The notes: generated by a model not told the origin, from the letters alone. DNA of 64,000 nt from an uncultured Corynebacterium sp. (GCF_946221105.1 NZ_CAMICL010000006.1:1-64000), one strand, 5' to 3'; shown: positions 30,668 through 38,769, counted from the stretch's first letter. A program made the numbers and translations.

Positions 30668-32179
30668 ATGTCTGACAACGGTGGTAAGAAGTACGCGGAC
30701 GAGGTGGACATCCTGCACGTCGGCGCCGGCATCATGAGCGCCACGCTGAGCTCGATGCTGCACGAACTGGAGCCCGACTGGTCCCAGATGATCTTCGAGC
30801 GGCTTGACGGTCCCGCTGAGGAGTCCTCCTACCCGTTCAACAACGCCGGCACCGGCCACTCCGCGCTGTGCGAGCTGAACTACACGCCCGAGAAGAAGGG
30901 GCGCATTGATGTCTCCAAGGCGATGAACATCAACGAGAAGTTCCAGCTGTCGCGCCAGTTCTGGTCCTACCAGGTGGAAAACGGTGTGCTGACGGATCCG
31001 CGCGCCTTCATCAACCCCGTGCCGCACGTGTCCTTCGCCCAGGGCGAAGACCAGATCAACTACCTGCGCAAGCGCTACGACAAGCTCTCCGCAAACCACA
31101 TGTTCCCCAACATGCAGTTCGCGGACGACCGCGAGACCTTCGCCGAGAAGCTGCCGCTGATGTCCCAGGGCCGCGACTTCGACGCAGAGCCGGTGGCCAT
31201 CTCTTGGACCGACGCCGGCACCGACATCAACTACGGTTCGCTGACCAAGCAGTTCCTGGATGCCGCCAAGAACAACGGCACCGAGATCCGCTACGGCCGC
31301 GAAGTGACCAACATCAAGCGCGAAGGCAACTTCTGGAAGGTCACCGTCAAAAACGTCCACACCGGCGACAAGCAGGTCGTGCGCGCCCGCTTCGTCTTCG
31401 TCGGCGCCGGCGGCTACGCCCTTGACCTGCTGCGCAAGGCAGGCGTGCCGGAGGTCCACGGCTACGCCGGCTTCCCGATCTCCGGCATGTGGCTCAAGAC
31501 CGACAACCAGGAACTGGTGCAGCAGCACAAGGCCAAGGTCTACGGCAAGGCCAAGGTCGGCGCCCCGCCGATGTCCGTGCCGCACCTGGACCTGCGCGTC
31601 GTGGACGGTAAGGAATCCCTCCTGTTCGGCCCCTACGGCGGCTGGAGCCCGAAGTTCCTCAAGGAAGGCTCCTACCTGGACCTGTTCAAGTCCATCCGCC
31701 CGGACAACATTCCGTCCTACCTGGGCGTCGGCGCCACCAACATCTCGCTGGTGAAGTACCTGGTGCAGGAAGTCTTCCGCGACTTCGACGGCAAGGTGGA
31801 CATGCTGCACGAGTACTACCCGGCAGCAGACGGCGAGGACTGGGAGGTCGTGGTCGCCGGCCAGCGCGTGCAGGTGATCAAGCCGGCCGCGTTCCCGCGC
31901 TTCGGCACCCTGGAGTTCGGCACCGCCCTGGTCAACGACCAGAACGGCACCATCGCGGGCGTGCTCGGCGCATCCCCGGGCGCATCGATTACCCCGGCCG
32001 CGATGATCGAGCTGCTGGAGCGCTGCTTCGGCGAGCACATGATCGACTGGGCCGACAAGCTGCACGAGATGTTCCCCACCTACGGCAAGTCCCTCAAGCG
32101 CGACAAGGACGCCTACGACGAGCAGTGGGCGTGGACGCAGAAGACGCTGGGGCTGGACACGGACGAAAACACGCTGTAG
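30668..32179 (+). CDS. mqo: Malate:quinone oxidoreductase
   Basis: Membrane-associated FAD enzyme that oxidises malate to oxaloacetate and feeds electrons to menaquinone; the main malate-oxidising enzyme of the TCA cycle in corynebacteria. The 503-residue product has the N-terminal ADEVDILHVGAGIMSATLSS FAD motif, NNAGTGHSALCELNYTP, the SWTDAGTDINYGSLTKQ block and the C-terminal GASPGASITPAAMIELL. Length is normal. It is convergent with selO, 33 bp apart, without an obvious terminator. Confidence 0.97.
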   Translation: MSDNGGKKYADEVDILHVGAGIMSATLSSMLHELEPDWSQMIFERLDGPAEESSYPFNNAGTGHSALCELNYTPEKKGRIDVSKAMNINEKFQLSRQFWSYQVENGVLTDPRAFINPVPHVSFAQGEDQINYLRKRYDKLSANHMFPNMQFADDRETFAEKLPLMSQGRDFDAEPVAISWTDAGTDINYGSLTKQFLDAAKNNGTEIRYGREVTNIKREGNFWKVTVKNVHTGDKQVVRARFVFVGAGGYALDLLRKAGVPEVHGYAGFPISGMWLKTDNQELVQQHKAKVYGKAKVGAPPMSVPHLDLRVVDGKESLLFGPYGGWSPKFLKEGSYLDLFKSIRPDNIPSYLGVGATNISLVKYLVQEVFRDFDGKVDMLHEYYPAADGEDWEVVVAGQRVQVIKPAAFPRFGTLEFGTALVNDQNGTIAGVLGASPGASITPAAMIELLERCFGEHMIDWADKLHEMFPTYGKSLKRDKDAYDEQWAWTQKTLGLDTDENTL

Positions 32180-32212
32180 CGCGACCTCGTCGCACTACAG
32201 GGGGAGCGGTTT

Positions 32213-33418
32213 TTACGTCCCGCAGAAGGTGACGTAAGGCAGCTGCCCCTCAGGCCGGGCCATCCATTCGGGCCCGGCCTTTTCGTTGTACGGGTCGCTC
32301 ACCGCGGCGAGCAGCTCGTTGTACGCGGTGTAGTCGCCGCGGAGCTCGGCGGCGTCGATAGCCTCCTGCAGCATCTGGTTGCGGGGGATGAAGATTGGCC
32401 CCGGCGTGCCGTTGATGCCGTGCTCGCGGTTGTAGGTGGTGATGTCGGCGGCGGCGTTGAGCCCGTCGTGGTCGGCTCCGATCCACTTCGCCCACGCCTC
32501 GTCCCAGGTTGGCTGGACCGTTTTGACGTACGCGTCGACCTTCTCCGCGCCGAGCAGCGGATAGAGCGCCTCCGCCAGACGCGCCATGTTCCAGGCGATG
32601 ATGTTCGGCTGGTTGCCAAAGGCGTACCGGCCCTGACGGTCGATGGAGGAGAAGCTCGCAGTGCCGTCGAAACGCTCGGTGAACGCGCAAGGGCCGTAGT
32701 CGATGGTCTCTCCGGACAACGCCACGTTGTCGGTGTTCATCACCCCGTGGACGAAACCCAGGCGCATCCAGTGCGCCACCAGATCGAACTGGCGGCGGGT
32801 GACGGTGCGCAGCATCTCCTCGGCATCTGCGAAGCCCGCGGCGGCGACGACCTTCTGCGTCAGCTCCTCCGACTGCGTCGCCGCGTACTGCACCGTGCCC
32901 ACGCGCAGGTGGCTCTTGGCCACGCGCACCACAATGCCGCCCGGGACCGCGCCGTTTTGGCGGATCACGGTGCCGCCGGTGGACAGCACCGCCAGCGACC
33001 GGGTGGTGGGCACGCCGACCGCGTGCATGAACGTGGAAACGAGGTGCTCGCGCAGCATCGGCCCGATCGCGCCCACCCCGTCCGTGCCCGGGCGCGAAAA
33101 CGCGGTCAAGCCGGAGCCCTTGAGCTGGATCTCATGCCCGGCGGTGTCGCCGAGCAGCAGGGCGCGGCCGTCGCCAAGCAAAGGCACGAACTGGCCGAAC
33201 TGGTGCGCCGCGTACGCCATGGCGTGGCCGCCGTGGGAGCCGGTGAGGAACTTGAGGCCGTCGTCAGACTTGAGCCACGCGGCATCGAGCCCGAGCTCCT
33301 TTGTAAGCGGCTCGTTGAGCGCGACGAGCTGTGGGTTCTCAAACTGCGTGCCGGGCTCTTCGTGAGCAAGCTCCGGCAGAGCCTCTGCGAGCGTGTGGGC
33401 GAGCTGGGGTTGATTCAT
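32213..33418 (-). CDS. selO: SelO/YdiU family protein adenylyltransferase
   Basis: Pseudokinase-fold enzyme that AMPylates proteins, linked to redox stress. Family blocks: HEIQLKGSGLTAFSRPGTDG, LREHLVSTFMHAVGVPTTRS, RVAKSHLRVGTVQYAA, and the metal site HGVMNTDNVALSGETIDYGP. The 401 residues are fewer than the 470-480 of E. coli YdiU. It ends TFCGT, so a Cys sits three from the end, the place of selenocysteine in animal SelO. Start is leaderless: TAGGGT on the minus strand six bases before the ATG. It diverges from cobA with only 24 bp between starts. Confidence 0.9.
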   Translation of the reverse strand: MNQPQLAHTLAEALPELAHEEPGTQFENPQLVALNEPLTKELGLDAAWLKSDDGLKFLTGSHGGHAMAYAAHQFGQFVPLLGDGRALLLGDTAGHEIQLKGSGLTAFSRPGTDGVGAIGPMLREHLVSTFMHAVGVPTTRSLAVLSTGGTVIRQNGAVPGGIVVRVAKSHLRVGTVQYAATQSEELTQKVVAAAGFADAEEMLRTVTRRQFDLVAHWMRLGFVHGVMNTDNVALSGETIDYGPCAFTERFDGTASFSSIDRQGRYAFGNQPNIIAWNMARLAEALYPLLGAEKVDAYVKTVQPTWDEAWAKWIGADHDGLNAAADITTYNREHGINGTPGPIFIPRNQMLQEAIDAAELRGDYTAYNELLAAVSDPYNEKAGPEWMARPEGQLPYVTFCGT

Positions 33419-33442
33419 AGCTCCACCCTAAACTGATTGGCT
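33419..33442. promoter_or_regulatory. Overlapping divergent leaderless promoters of selO and cobA
   Basis: Within 24 bp lie TAGGGT on the minus strand (33430-33425) for selO and TAAACT on the plus strand (33429-33434) for cobA. The two -10 hexamers share two bases. Start codons follow after six and eight bases. Confidence 0.6.
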
Positions 33443-34183
33443 ATGACTACCGGCCACATCACACTCGTAGGCGGCGGCCCAGGCGCGTGGGACCTGCTGA
33501 CCATCCGCGGACTGCGCGCGCTCGAGGCTGCCGACGTCATCCTCGCCGACCACCTCGGCCCCTCCGCTGAGCTGGAGAGCTTTCTGGACCTGACCGGCAA
33601 AGAGATCGTGGACGTGGCGAAGCTGCCGTACGCGAAGCAGGTCGCGCAGGAGCGGATCAACGAGATGCTCGTTGCTTATGCGCGCGCAGGTAAGCACGTG
33701 GTGCGGCTCAAAGGCGGTGACCCGTACGTGTTCGGCCGCGGCTTCGAGGAACTGCAGGCGTGCGCGGCCGCCGGGCTGGAGTGCTCGGTGGTGCCGGGGG
33801 TGACCTCGGCGGTGTCCGTGCCCGCCGCAGCTTCGGTGCCGGTGACCCAGCGCGGGGTGACGCACGCGTTCACGGTGGTCTCCGGGCACCTGCCGCCCGG
33901 CCACGAGAAGTCGCTGGTGGACTGGGGTGCGCTAGCCCGCGTCGGCGGGACGATCGTTGTGGTGATGGGCGTACGTAACGTGCGCGCGATCACGGCTGCG
34001 CTTGTGGAGGCCGGGTTGTCCGGGAACACGCCCGCCGCCGTGATCCAGGAAGGCGAGACCGACGCGCAGCGCGTGTACTTCGCCACCGCGGAGAGCCTGG
34101 CCGACGTGATGGAGGCCGAGGGCGTCGCGGCGCCTGCCGTGTACGTGGTGGGGGAGGTCGCAGGCCTTGCGCACGCTGGATAG
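33443..34183 (+). CDS. cobA: Uroporphyrinogen-III C-methyltransferase
   Basis: SUMT enzyme: two SAM-dependent methylations of uroporphyrinogen III to precorrin-2, toward siroheme (and cobalamin if the pathway exists). ATG at 33443 gives 246 residues: ITLVGGGPGAWDLLTIRGLR, ADVILADHLGP, VRLKGGDPYVFGRGFEEL, VVPGVTSAVSVPAAASVPVT and VVVMGVRN. There is no CysG-type N-terminal dehydrogenase domain, so that step must be encoded elsewhere. It overlaps the next gene by 17 bp. Confidence 0.93.
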   Translation: MTTGHITLVGGGPGAWDLLTIRGLRALEAADVILADHLGPSAELESFLDLTGKEIVDVAKLPYAKQVAQERINEMLVAYARAGKHVVRLKGGDPYVFGRGFEELQACAAAGLECSVVPGVTSAVSVPAAASVPVTQRGVTHAFTVVSGHLPPGHEKSLVDWGALARVGGTIVVVMGVRNVRAITAALVEAGLSGNTPAAVIQEGETDAQRVYFATAESLADVMEAEGVAAPAVYVVGEVAGLAHAG

Positions 34184-35126
34184 TTTGATCTGGGACCTGG
34201 CGTTCGGCGCGGCTGAGGGTGGTCAGAGGACCGTGCTTATCTGCCACGACCCGACCCTGGACCTCACCCGCGCGGCGCTGGCGACGGGCACGCCCGTGGT
34301 GTTCTGCGACTCGGACTACACGCGCAGCCAGCAGGCCCGCTCGCTCGGAGCCGAAGTAGCCGGGGACGTGCGCCTGGACGAGTACCTCGCCGGCGCGTCC
34401 GGGTCTGCCGTCGCGGTCGGGGAGATGCCGAAGTCCCTGGCACGGCTGGACTACCTGGCGCGCTCCATCGCGGGCGCCGGCTACGACAACGTGCGCCTCG
34501 TGCTCGGTGCGAACAACAAACACCTCGCACGCAGCATGAACGCTACGTTGGGGGAGTCGTTCGAGGACGTTTCTGCCTCGCTCGGCCGCGGCAAGTTCCG
34601 CTGCCTGGTCGCCTCCGGCCCCCGCGAGGTGTCGTATGAGCCAAAGCTTTACGACGGCCTCGTCGCCGTCGGCGGCGTCTTCTCCGGCGCAAAGCCGGAT
34701 CGGGGCGGGGAGCTGCTTCGCTCCTGCCTGCCCGCCGAGCCCGGCCGCCTGCTCGACTTGGGCTGCGGCAACGGCTCCGTCACCCGGGGCTTGGGCGGCG
34801 TCGCAACGGACGCGGATGCCGATGCGGTGCTGTCCGCCCGCGCCATCGGGCTGGAGGCGACGTGGGACGACGCCGGCTCCCGTTTGCCGGACGCGTCCTT
34901 CGACACAATCGCGCTGAACCCGCCGTTCCACGACGGCACCACCGTCGACGCCACGCTCGTGCAGCACCTCCTCGACGCCTCTGCACGGCTGCTCGCCCCC
35001 GGCGGGGCGCTGTACCTGGTGCACAACTCGCACCTGCGCTACCGCGGCGAGGTGGAGCGCCGCTTCGCGTCCGTAGAGCAGGTCGCGCGTGATAGGACCT
35101 TCACGGTGCTCCGGGCTAGCCGCTAG
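34167..35126 (+). CDS. Class I SAM-dependent methyltransferase (RsmC/RlmG-like)
   Basis: 319-residue protein with two halves: an N-terminal degenerate methyltransferase-like region and a C-terminal catalytic domain with LLDLGCGNGSVTRGLGG (SAM site, about 192-208) and the N6/N2-type motif ALNPPFHDG (about 248-256), typical of rRNA guanine-N2 methyltransferases. The TTG at 34167 is preceded by GGGGGAGG at 34150-34157 and overlaps cobA, so coupling is likely; the start is not certain. The rRNA target is inferred. Confidence 0.8.
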   Translation: MRTLDSLIWDLAFGAAEGGQRTVLICHDPTLDLTRAALATGTPVVFCDSDYTRSQQARSLGAEVAGDVRLDEYLAGASGSAVAVGEMPKSLARLDYLARSIAGAGYDNVRLVLGANNKHLARSMNATLGESFEDVSASLGRGKFRCLVASGPREVSYEPKLYDGLVAVGGVFSGAKPDRGGELLRSCLPAEPGRLLDLGCGNGSVTRGLGGVATDADADAVLSARAIGLEATWDDAGSRLPDASFDTIALNPPFHDGTTVDATLVQHLLDASARLLAPGGALYLVHNSHLRYRGEVERRFASVEQVARDRTFTVLRASR

Positions 35127-35150
35127 GCTGAATTTCGCAAAGGAGGCAGG

Positions 35151-35369
35151 ATGGCGCTGACAGTTGACGCAGCACGCGAGAACTTCGACGAGCTGATGCG
35201 ACAGGTAACCGTTGAGGGCGAACACATAAAGATCCAGTCACCCGTCGGTGATGCGGTGCTCATTTCTGCGGACGAATTTCGATCCTGGAAGGAAACCGCC
35301 CACATTCTCGGCACGCCCGCGAATGCACGTAGGTTTTTCCGAGCCTACGATCAAGCGGTCTCCCGCTAG
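35151..35369 (+). CDS. Phd/YefM-type antitoxin without an adjacent toxin
   Basis: 72-residue protein opening MALTVDAARENFDELMRQV, then EGEHIKIQSPVGDAVLISADEFRSWKETAHIL, the standard Phd/YefM DNA-binding fold with the toxin-contact tail (NARRFFRAYDQAVSR). The RBS AAAGGAGG is strong. Normally a RelE/YoeB or Doc toxin gene follows, but here the next gene is a sirtuin on the opposite strand, overlapping by 4 bp (CTAG), and the upstream gene is a methyltransferase. It is therefore orphaned in this window and may act as a stand-alone repressor or a remnant. Confidence 0.85.
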   Translation: MALTVDAARENFDELMRQVTVEGEHIKIQSPVGDAVLISADEFRSWKETAHILGTPANARRFFRAYDQAVSR

Positions 35370-36103
35370 CCCAGAAGGGCGGGCAGCGCGTTGGCGGCGG
35401 TGTCCTCGATCACCACGTCGGCCAGGTGTGACAGGTCCGTGCGCATGGGGGTTACCTCGATGATGGGGATCTCGCGGGCGTGCGCCATCAGCGGCAGGCC
35501 GGCGGCAGGGTAGACCACCCCGGAGGTGCCCACGATCACCAGCGCGTCAGCGGTGCGCATGCGTCGCTCCGCTTCCTTCCACTCGGCTTCCGGCAGCGCC
35601 TCGCCGAACCAGACCACGCCGGGGCACACTGGTCCTTCGCATTCGGGGCAGGCCGGGGGAGTAATCGCAGCCACGGGTTCTTTGGGGAGGTCGATGGGCT
35701 GGGCGAAGTTCTCGTCGCAAAGCGTACAGCGAAAGTCGAACAGCGAACCGTGCAGGTGGACAACCTCTTTGCTGCCCGCGCGCTCGTGGAGATTGTCGAT
35801 GTTTTGTGTGGTCACCGTCGTTTTCGGCGACTTGGCGACGGCGACGTGGCCCGCGTTCGGCTCCGCCTGCTGCGCGAGGTGGGTGCGCCAGAGGTACCAG
35901 GCGAACATGGTGTCCGGGTCGTCGTGCCACGCGTCGATGGACGCCATGTCCTGCGGGTCCACGTTTTCCCACAGTCCGGTCTGGGCGTCGCGGTAAGTGG
36001 CGATGCCGCTGTCGGCGCTCATACCGGCGCCGGTGAAGACCTCGATGTGGGAGGCGTCGGCGAGGAGGGCGCGGGCGGTGTCGATGGTGGAGGAGGCGGT
36101 CAT
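35366..36103 (-). CDS. Sir2-family NAD-dependent protein deacylase
   Basis: 245-residue sirtuin that removes acyl groups from lysines using NAD. Motifs: FTGAGMSADSGIATYRD (NAD site), TTQNIDNLHERAG, catalytic His in VVHLHGSLFDFRC, and two Cys pairs for zinc (CTLC and CPEC). Tyr70 and Arg73 (AWYLWRTH) match the Y-x-x-R pocket of class III (SIRT5/CobB-type) sirtuins that prefer succinyl or malonyl lysine. Start at 36103 is leaderless (TACCGT seven bases upstream). Cytoplasmic. Confidence 0.93.
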   Translation of the reverse strand: MTASSTIDTARALLADASHIEVFTGAGMSADSGIATYRDAQTGLWENVDPQDMASIDAWHDDPDTMFAWYLWRTHLAQQAEPNAGHVAVAKSPKTTVTTQNIDNLHERAGSKEVVHLHGSLFDFRCTLCDENFAQPIDLPKEPVAAITPPACPECEGPVCPGVVWFGEALPEAEWKEAERRMRTADALVIVGTSGVVYPAAGLPLMAHAREIPIIEVTPMRTDLSHLADVVIEDTAANALPALLG

Positions 36104-36148
36104 GGGTGTGACGGTACCTGTGGGGCGGGTGTCAGGGGCGACGTTAAC

Positions 36149-36229
36149 GACGATATCGGCATTTAGGTCCGACGCGGCGGTAAAAGCCCTGGTCGCGGTC
36201 GGACCGGGACGGTAAATGCCGATATCGTC
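36149..36229. repeat. 81-bp hairpin element bounded by a perfect 17-bp inverted repeat
   Basis: The arm 36149-36165 (GACGATATCGGCATTTA) is the exact reverse complement of 36213-36229. A second stem continues it: GGTCCGAC (36166-36173) pairs with GTCGGACC (36198-36205), leaving a 7-nt bulge on the right. Total pairing is 25 bp around a 24-nt loop. A T-run follows on the plus strand (36229-36232). It lies upstream of the sirtuin and the DUF559-like gene. Confidence 0.8.
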
Positions 36230-36260
36230 TTTTGCCTGGATCGGTTCCCAAGTACCTGAG

Positions 36261-36293
36261 CTGTGGATAGCGATGGCGGCGAGTTATCCACAG
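36261..36293. promoter_or_regulatory. Inverted pair of DnaA-box-like sites
   Basis: CTGTGGATA (36261-36269) and TATCCACAG (36285-36293) are perfect inverted repeats with a 15-bp spacer; TTATCCACA at 36284-36292 is a consensus DnaA box. The same arms occur at 12421-12459. It lies 50 bp before the gene at 36343. Confidence 0.55.
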
Positions 36294-36342
36294 ATGAGCG
36301 AGGGCCCTTCCGTTTTGCGTGAACCTCTGTCAGGATCGCGGC

Positions 36343-37242
36343 ATGGATCGGGGGAGACAAGCAGAGATTGTGCGCAAGCTGCGCCATCGGGATAAAGACA
36401 ACGACAACGCAGGTGCAGTGATTCTGTCATCGAAGCACTGCATGTCGCGGTCCGACTTCTCGGGGCTCGCGTTCTTTGAGAGGCGGTGGATCCAGGCTGT
36501 CGCTGCGGGGAAAGCCGCCAGGAAAGCAGCGTTGGCCGGGCGATCAGCTGCAAGGGCGTTGGATATGTGGGTGGTGACGACCGACCCGAACGAGCCAGTG
36601 GAGCTACTTCTGCCAAACGGCAAAGCGCCGCCGAAGAAGCAGCAGCCGGCGAACACGGTCTATCACCGGGCAAGGAAACGCCCAGCGACAATCCGGCGCT
36701 TCGACACACTGCGTGCCACGGATGAACTGACCACCGCGTTCGAAATCGCGCTGCGACACGGTTTCCGGGAAGGGCTCGTCGCCATGGACTGGATACTGAA
36801 GTTCCACGCGGGCAGGGACACGGTCGAGGCCGAGATGCAGAAGCTGGGCAGGGTGCGAGGGATTGACACGCTGCGGAAAGTAGTGAAGTTCGCGGTGGAC
36901 AACTCGCGCTCGCCGTTCGAGTCGTACGGAAGAGCGATTCTGATCGAGCGGGTTGCGGAGCACTGGATTGTCAACGGCATGTTTGCCGGCTATGAGGTGG
37001 ATCTTCGTCGCGGGATGTTCGTGACGGAGATAGACGGCGACTACAAATACGACGGAGTGACGTTCAAACCCACCGACGAGACGCTGCGGAAAGAACGACG
37101 CCGTGAAAAGAACCTGCTGAAGGCCGGTGTCAAGCTACTGCGTCCATCGCCGGCCGATTTGTTGTTCAGAGAAGATGAGTTTGTGGCAGATGTGCGCCAG
37201 CTTCTCGCGTTAGCGGAGATGGTTGAGCGCGCGGCGAGTTAG
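36343..37242 (+). CDS. DUF559-like (Vsr-fold) protein, possible AbiEi-type
   Basis: 299-residue protein with no sure function. The C-terminal third resembles DUF559/Vsr-type endonuclease folds: SPFESYGRAILIERVAEHW, then FVTEIDGDYKYDG (E-x-D-G acidic site) and RKERRREKNLLKAGVKLLR. The N-terminal part (SRSDFSGLAFFERRWIQAVAAGKAARKAAL, VYHRARKRPATI) recalls the wing region of AbiEi-like actinobacterial proteins. No partner antitoxin or AbiEii gene is next to it. The ATG at 36343 is chosen; an in-frame GTG at 36319 is possible. It sits in the most irregular stretch of the window, between a hairpin element and tandem repeats, so it may be acquired. Confidence 0.6.
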   Translation: MDRGRQAEIVRKLRHRDKDNDNAGAVILSSKHCMSRSDFSGLAFFERRWIQAVAAGKAARKAALAGRSAARALDMWVVTTDPNEPVELLLPNGKAPPKKQQPANTVYHRARKRPATIRRFDTLRATDELTTAFEIALRHGFREGLVAMDWILKFHAGRDTVEAEMQKLGRVRGIDTLRKVVKFAVDNSRSPFESYGRAILIERVAEHWIVNGMFAGYEVDLRRGMFVTEIDGDYKYDGVTFKPTDETLRKERRREKNLLKAGVKLLRPSPADLLFREDEFVADVRQLLALAEMVERAAS

Positions 37243-37262
37243 CGCAGGTAAGAGGAGCGCAA

Positions 37263-37312
37263 CCGATAAACCGATAAATTCCACTGGGCCGATAAACCGA
37301 TAAACCGATAAA
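37263..37312. repeat. Cluster of five 8-bp repeats CCGATAAA
   Basis: Copies start at 37263, 37271, 37289, 37297 and 37305, as blocks of two and three separated by TTCCACTGGG. The cluster lies between two convergent genes, 20 bp after one stop and just before the other. Confidence 0.9.
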
Positions 37313-37315
37313 TTG

Positions 37316-38041
37316 CTAGACCACAAAAGGCAGCGCCACGCACACCACGATGGTCAACACCACGCCGATGACAATCCGCCACAGGTAACGCTTGCCAGGC
37401 GCGTGCGCGGTGTTCACCGCGATCTTGCCCGGGTTCGACGGCAGCACCGCCGCGACCATCGGATCGTTCGGCGCCGAGTAGGTGCCCATGCCGCCCTGGT
37501 AGCGAAGCTGCTCGTTGCGGGCTTGCTCCTCCGCGTCCGGTTCGATGCCGTCCTTCGCAGAGGTCATCCGCACCGCAATCACCACCACGTAAACGGTGAA
37601 GCCGATCCAGAGCACAATCTCCAGCCAGAACGGCAGTTTCACGTCCGGCACCACCATGGAGGTGTTCATCACCGCGAACAGTGCGCCCATCGCGAGGATT
37701 ATCTTGGAGACGACGTCTGCGGAGGCGTCGCAAAGCTTCTCGACGCGCCGGGCCACCGTCTCCGAAAACGGCAACGCGCCGTCGGCCGGGACGTCGACGG
37801 TGTGCCGGGCAAGCGATCTCGGCGGCAGAAACAGCGGCAGGATCAGCGTTACCGCGATGCCGATGATCATCGGCAGGGTCGTGCTGAGCAGCGTCTTTGG
37901 CGCGAACCCGTCCGCCTCGCCGGTGGGGCCGATGTGCACCGTCACCGGGTCGGGGATCGCGTCCCAGCGCAGCAGGATGTAGGCGAACCCGGCGGCGTAG
38001 ATCAGCGCGGCCAGTCCGTAGCGGCGGTAGTGGGATGGCAT
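37316..38041 (-). CDS. DUF1648 membrane protein
   Basis: 241-residue membrane protein with about five hydrophobic spans. The DUF1648 signature follows the first span: AIPDPVTVHIGPTGEADGFAPK. Such domains occur in SdpI-like and other actinobacterial membrane proteins; the function here is unknown. Start at 38041 (MPSHYRRYG) is probably leaderless: TAGGTT on the minus strand seven bases upstream, inside the end of yaaA. It lies 10 bp after yaaA on the same strand. Confidence 0.75.
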   Translation of the reverse strand: MPSHYRRYGLAALIYAAGFAYILLRWDAIPDPVTVHIGPTGEADGFAPKTLLSTTLPMIIGIAVTLILPLFLPPRSLARHTVDVPADGALPFSETVARRVEKLCDASADVVSKIILAMGALFAVMNTSMVVPDVKLPFWLEIVLWIGFTVYVVVIAVRMTSAKDGIEPDAEEQARNEQLRYQGGMGTYSAPNDPMVAAVLPSNPGKIAVNTAHAPGKRYLWRIVIGVVLTIVVCVALPFVV

Positions 38042-38051
38042 GGAGCTCAAC

Positions 38052-38738
38052 CTACACACGCATAGTGAGCAGCGTGCCGTCGACCGCAACGTCGAAACCG
38101 GCGGCGGAAGCGATGTCGGCGACGTCGTCGGCGGACGTGGCGTCGTGAGGCGCCAGCGCGCGGGCCAGCTCGCCCTTGTACTGCTTGTTGAAGTGGCTGA
38201 CCACCTTGCCCGTGTCGGCCTGCTCCACGCGCACCGTCAGCGCTCCCGGCACCGGCCCGAGCTGCTGGTAGGCGCCGGAGCGCATGTCCACCACGAATCC
38301 CTGCTCACTAAGTACATCCGTGACCGTCGTGCCCCACCACGCCTTCATCGTCTTCCCGTCCACCTTGGAGCCGCCGGAAACGCGGTAGCGGGGGATCAGG
38401 TCGCCTGCGCGCACCACCCCGAACAGCGCGGAGCCCACGGCCAGGCGTGCCAGGGCTGCATCAGACAGGGTCGACGCGTCGAGGGCGTCGTAAAGCACCC
38501 CGGTGTAGCGCTCGATCGCCGGCATCACCAGCGCCGTGCGCAAACTCAAGTTCTCCTCCGCTTCAGCGCGCTTGCCGGTGGGGATTTTCAGCTCACGCAT
38601 TTGGGTGTCCACGTCGGTGGCCGTGAGGACGTCGATAAGCGATGTGCGTACGGCGTCGAGGGAAGGAAACGACAGCGACATGGCGGCGTCGGTGCCGCCG
38701 GGGGCTTTGGTTTCAGAAGGCGGGAGCACGATCAGCAT
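38052..38738 (-). CDS. yaaA: YaaA/DUF328 family peroxide stress protein
   Basis: Members bind DNA and limit intracellular iron and oxidative damage in E. coli. The product, 228 residues from the ATG at 38738, starts [15 protein letters not shown], the family hallmark, with later [39 protein letters not shown] and the C-terminal [13 protein letters not shown]. It diverges from proS; TAGGGT on the minus strand lies seven bases before the start. The word GTCGATAAGC at 38631 is inside the gene. Confidence 0.9.
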   Translation of the reverse strand: MLIVLPPSETKAPGGTDAAMSLSFPSLDAVRTSLIDVLTATDVDTQMRELKIPTGKRAEAEENLSLRTALVMPAIERYTGVLYDALDASTLSDAALARLAVGSALFGVVRAGDLIPRYRVSGGSKVDGKTMKAWWGTTVTDVLSEQGFVVDMRSGAYQQLGPVPGALTVRVEQADTGKVVSHFNKQYKGELARALAPHDATSADDVADIASAAGFDVAVDGTLLTMRV

Positions 38739-38769
38739 GCGCAAAACCCTAGCGGTAAACTTCCAAACC
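38739..38769. promoter_or_regulatory. Divergent leaderless promoters of yaaA and proS
   Basis: The 31 bp between start codons hold TAGGGT on the minus strand (38751-38746) and TAAACT on the plus strand (38756-38761), four bases apart. Start codons follow after seven and eight bases. Confidence 0.6.

Noticed and set aside
35366..37242. Sir2 plus nuclease-like protein as a Thoeris or other Sir2-based defence system
   Set aside because: The sirtuin is a compact deacylase with zinc cysteines on the opposite strand to the DUF559-like gene; no partner domains of known Sir2 defence systems are fused or adjacent.
37263..37312. CRISPR-like repeats
   Set aside because: The units are 8 bp, nearly contiguous, with no spacers of regular length and no cas genes.
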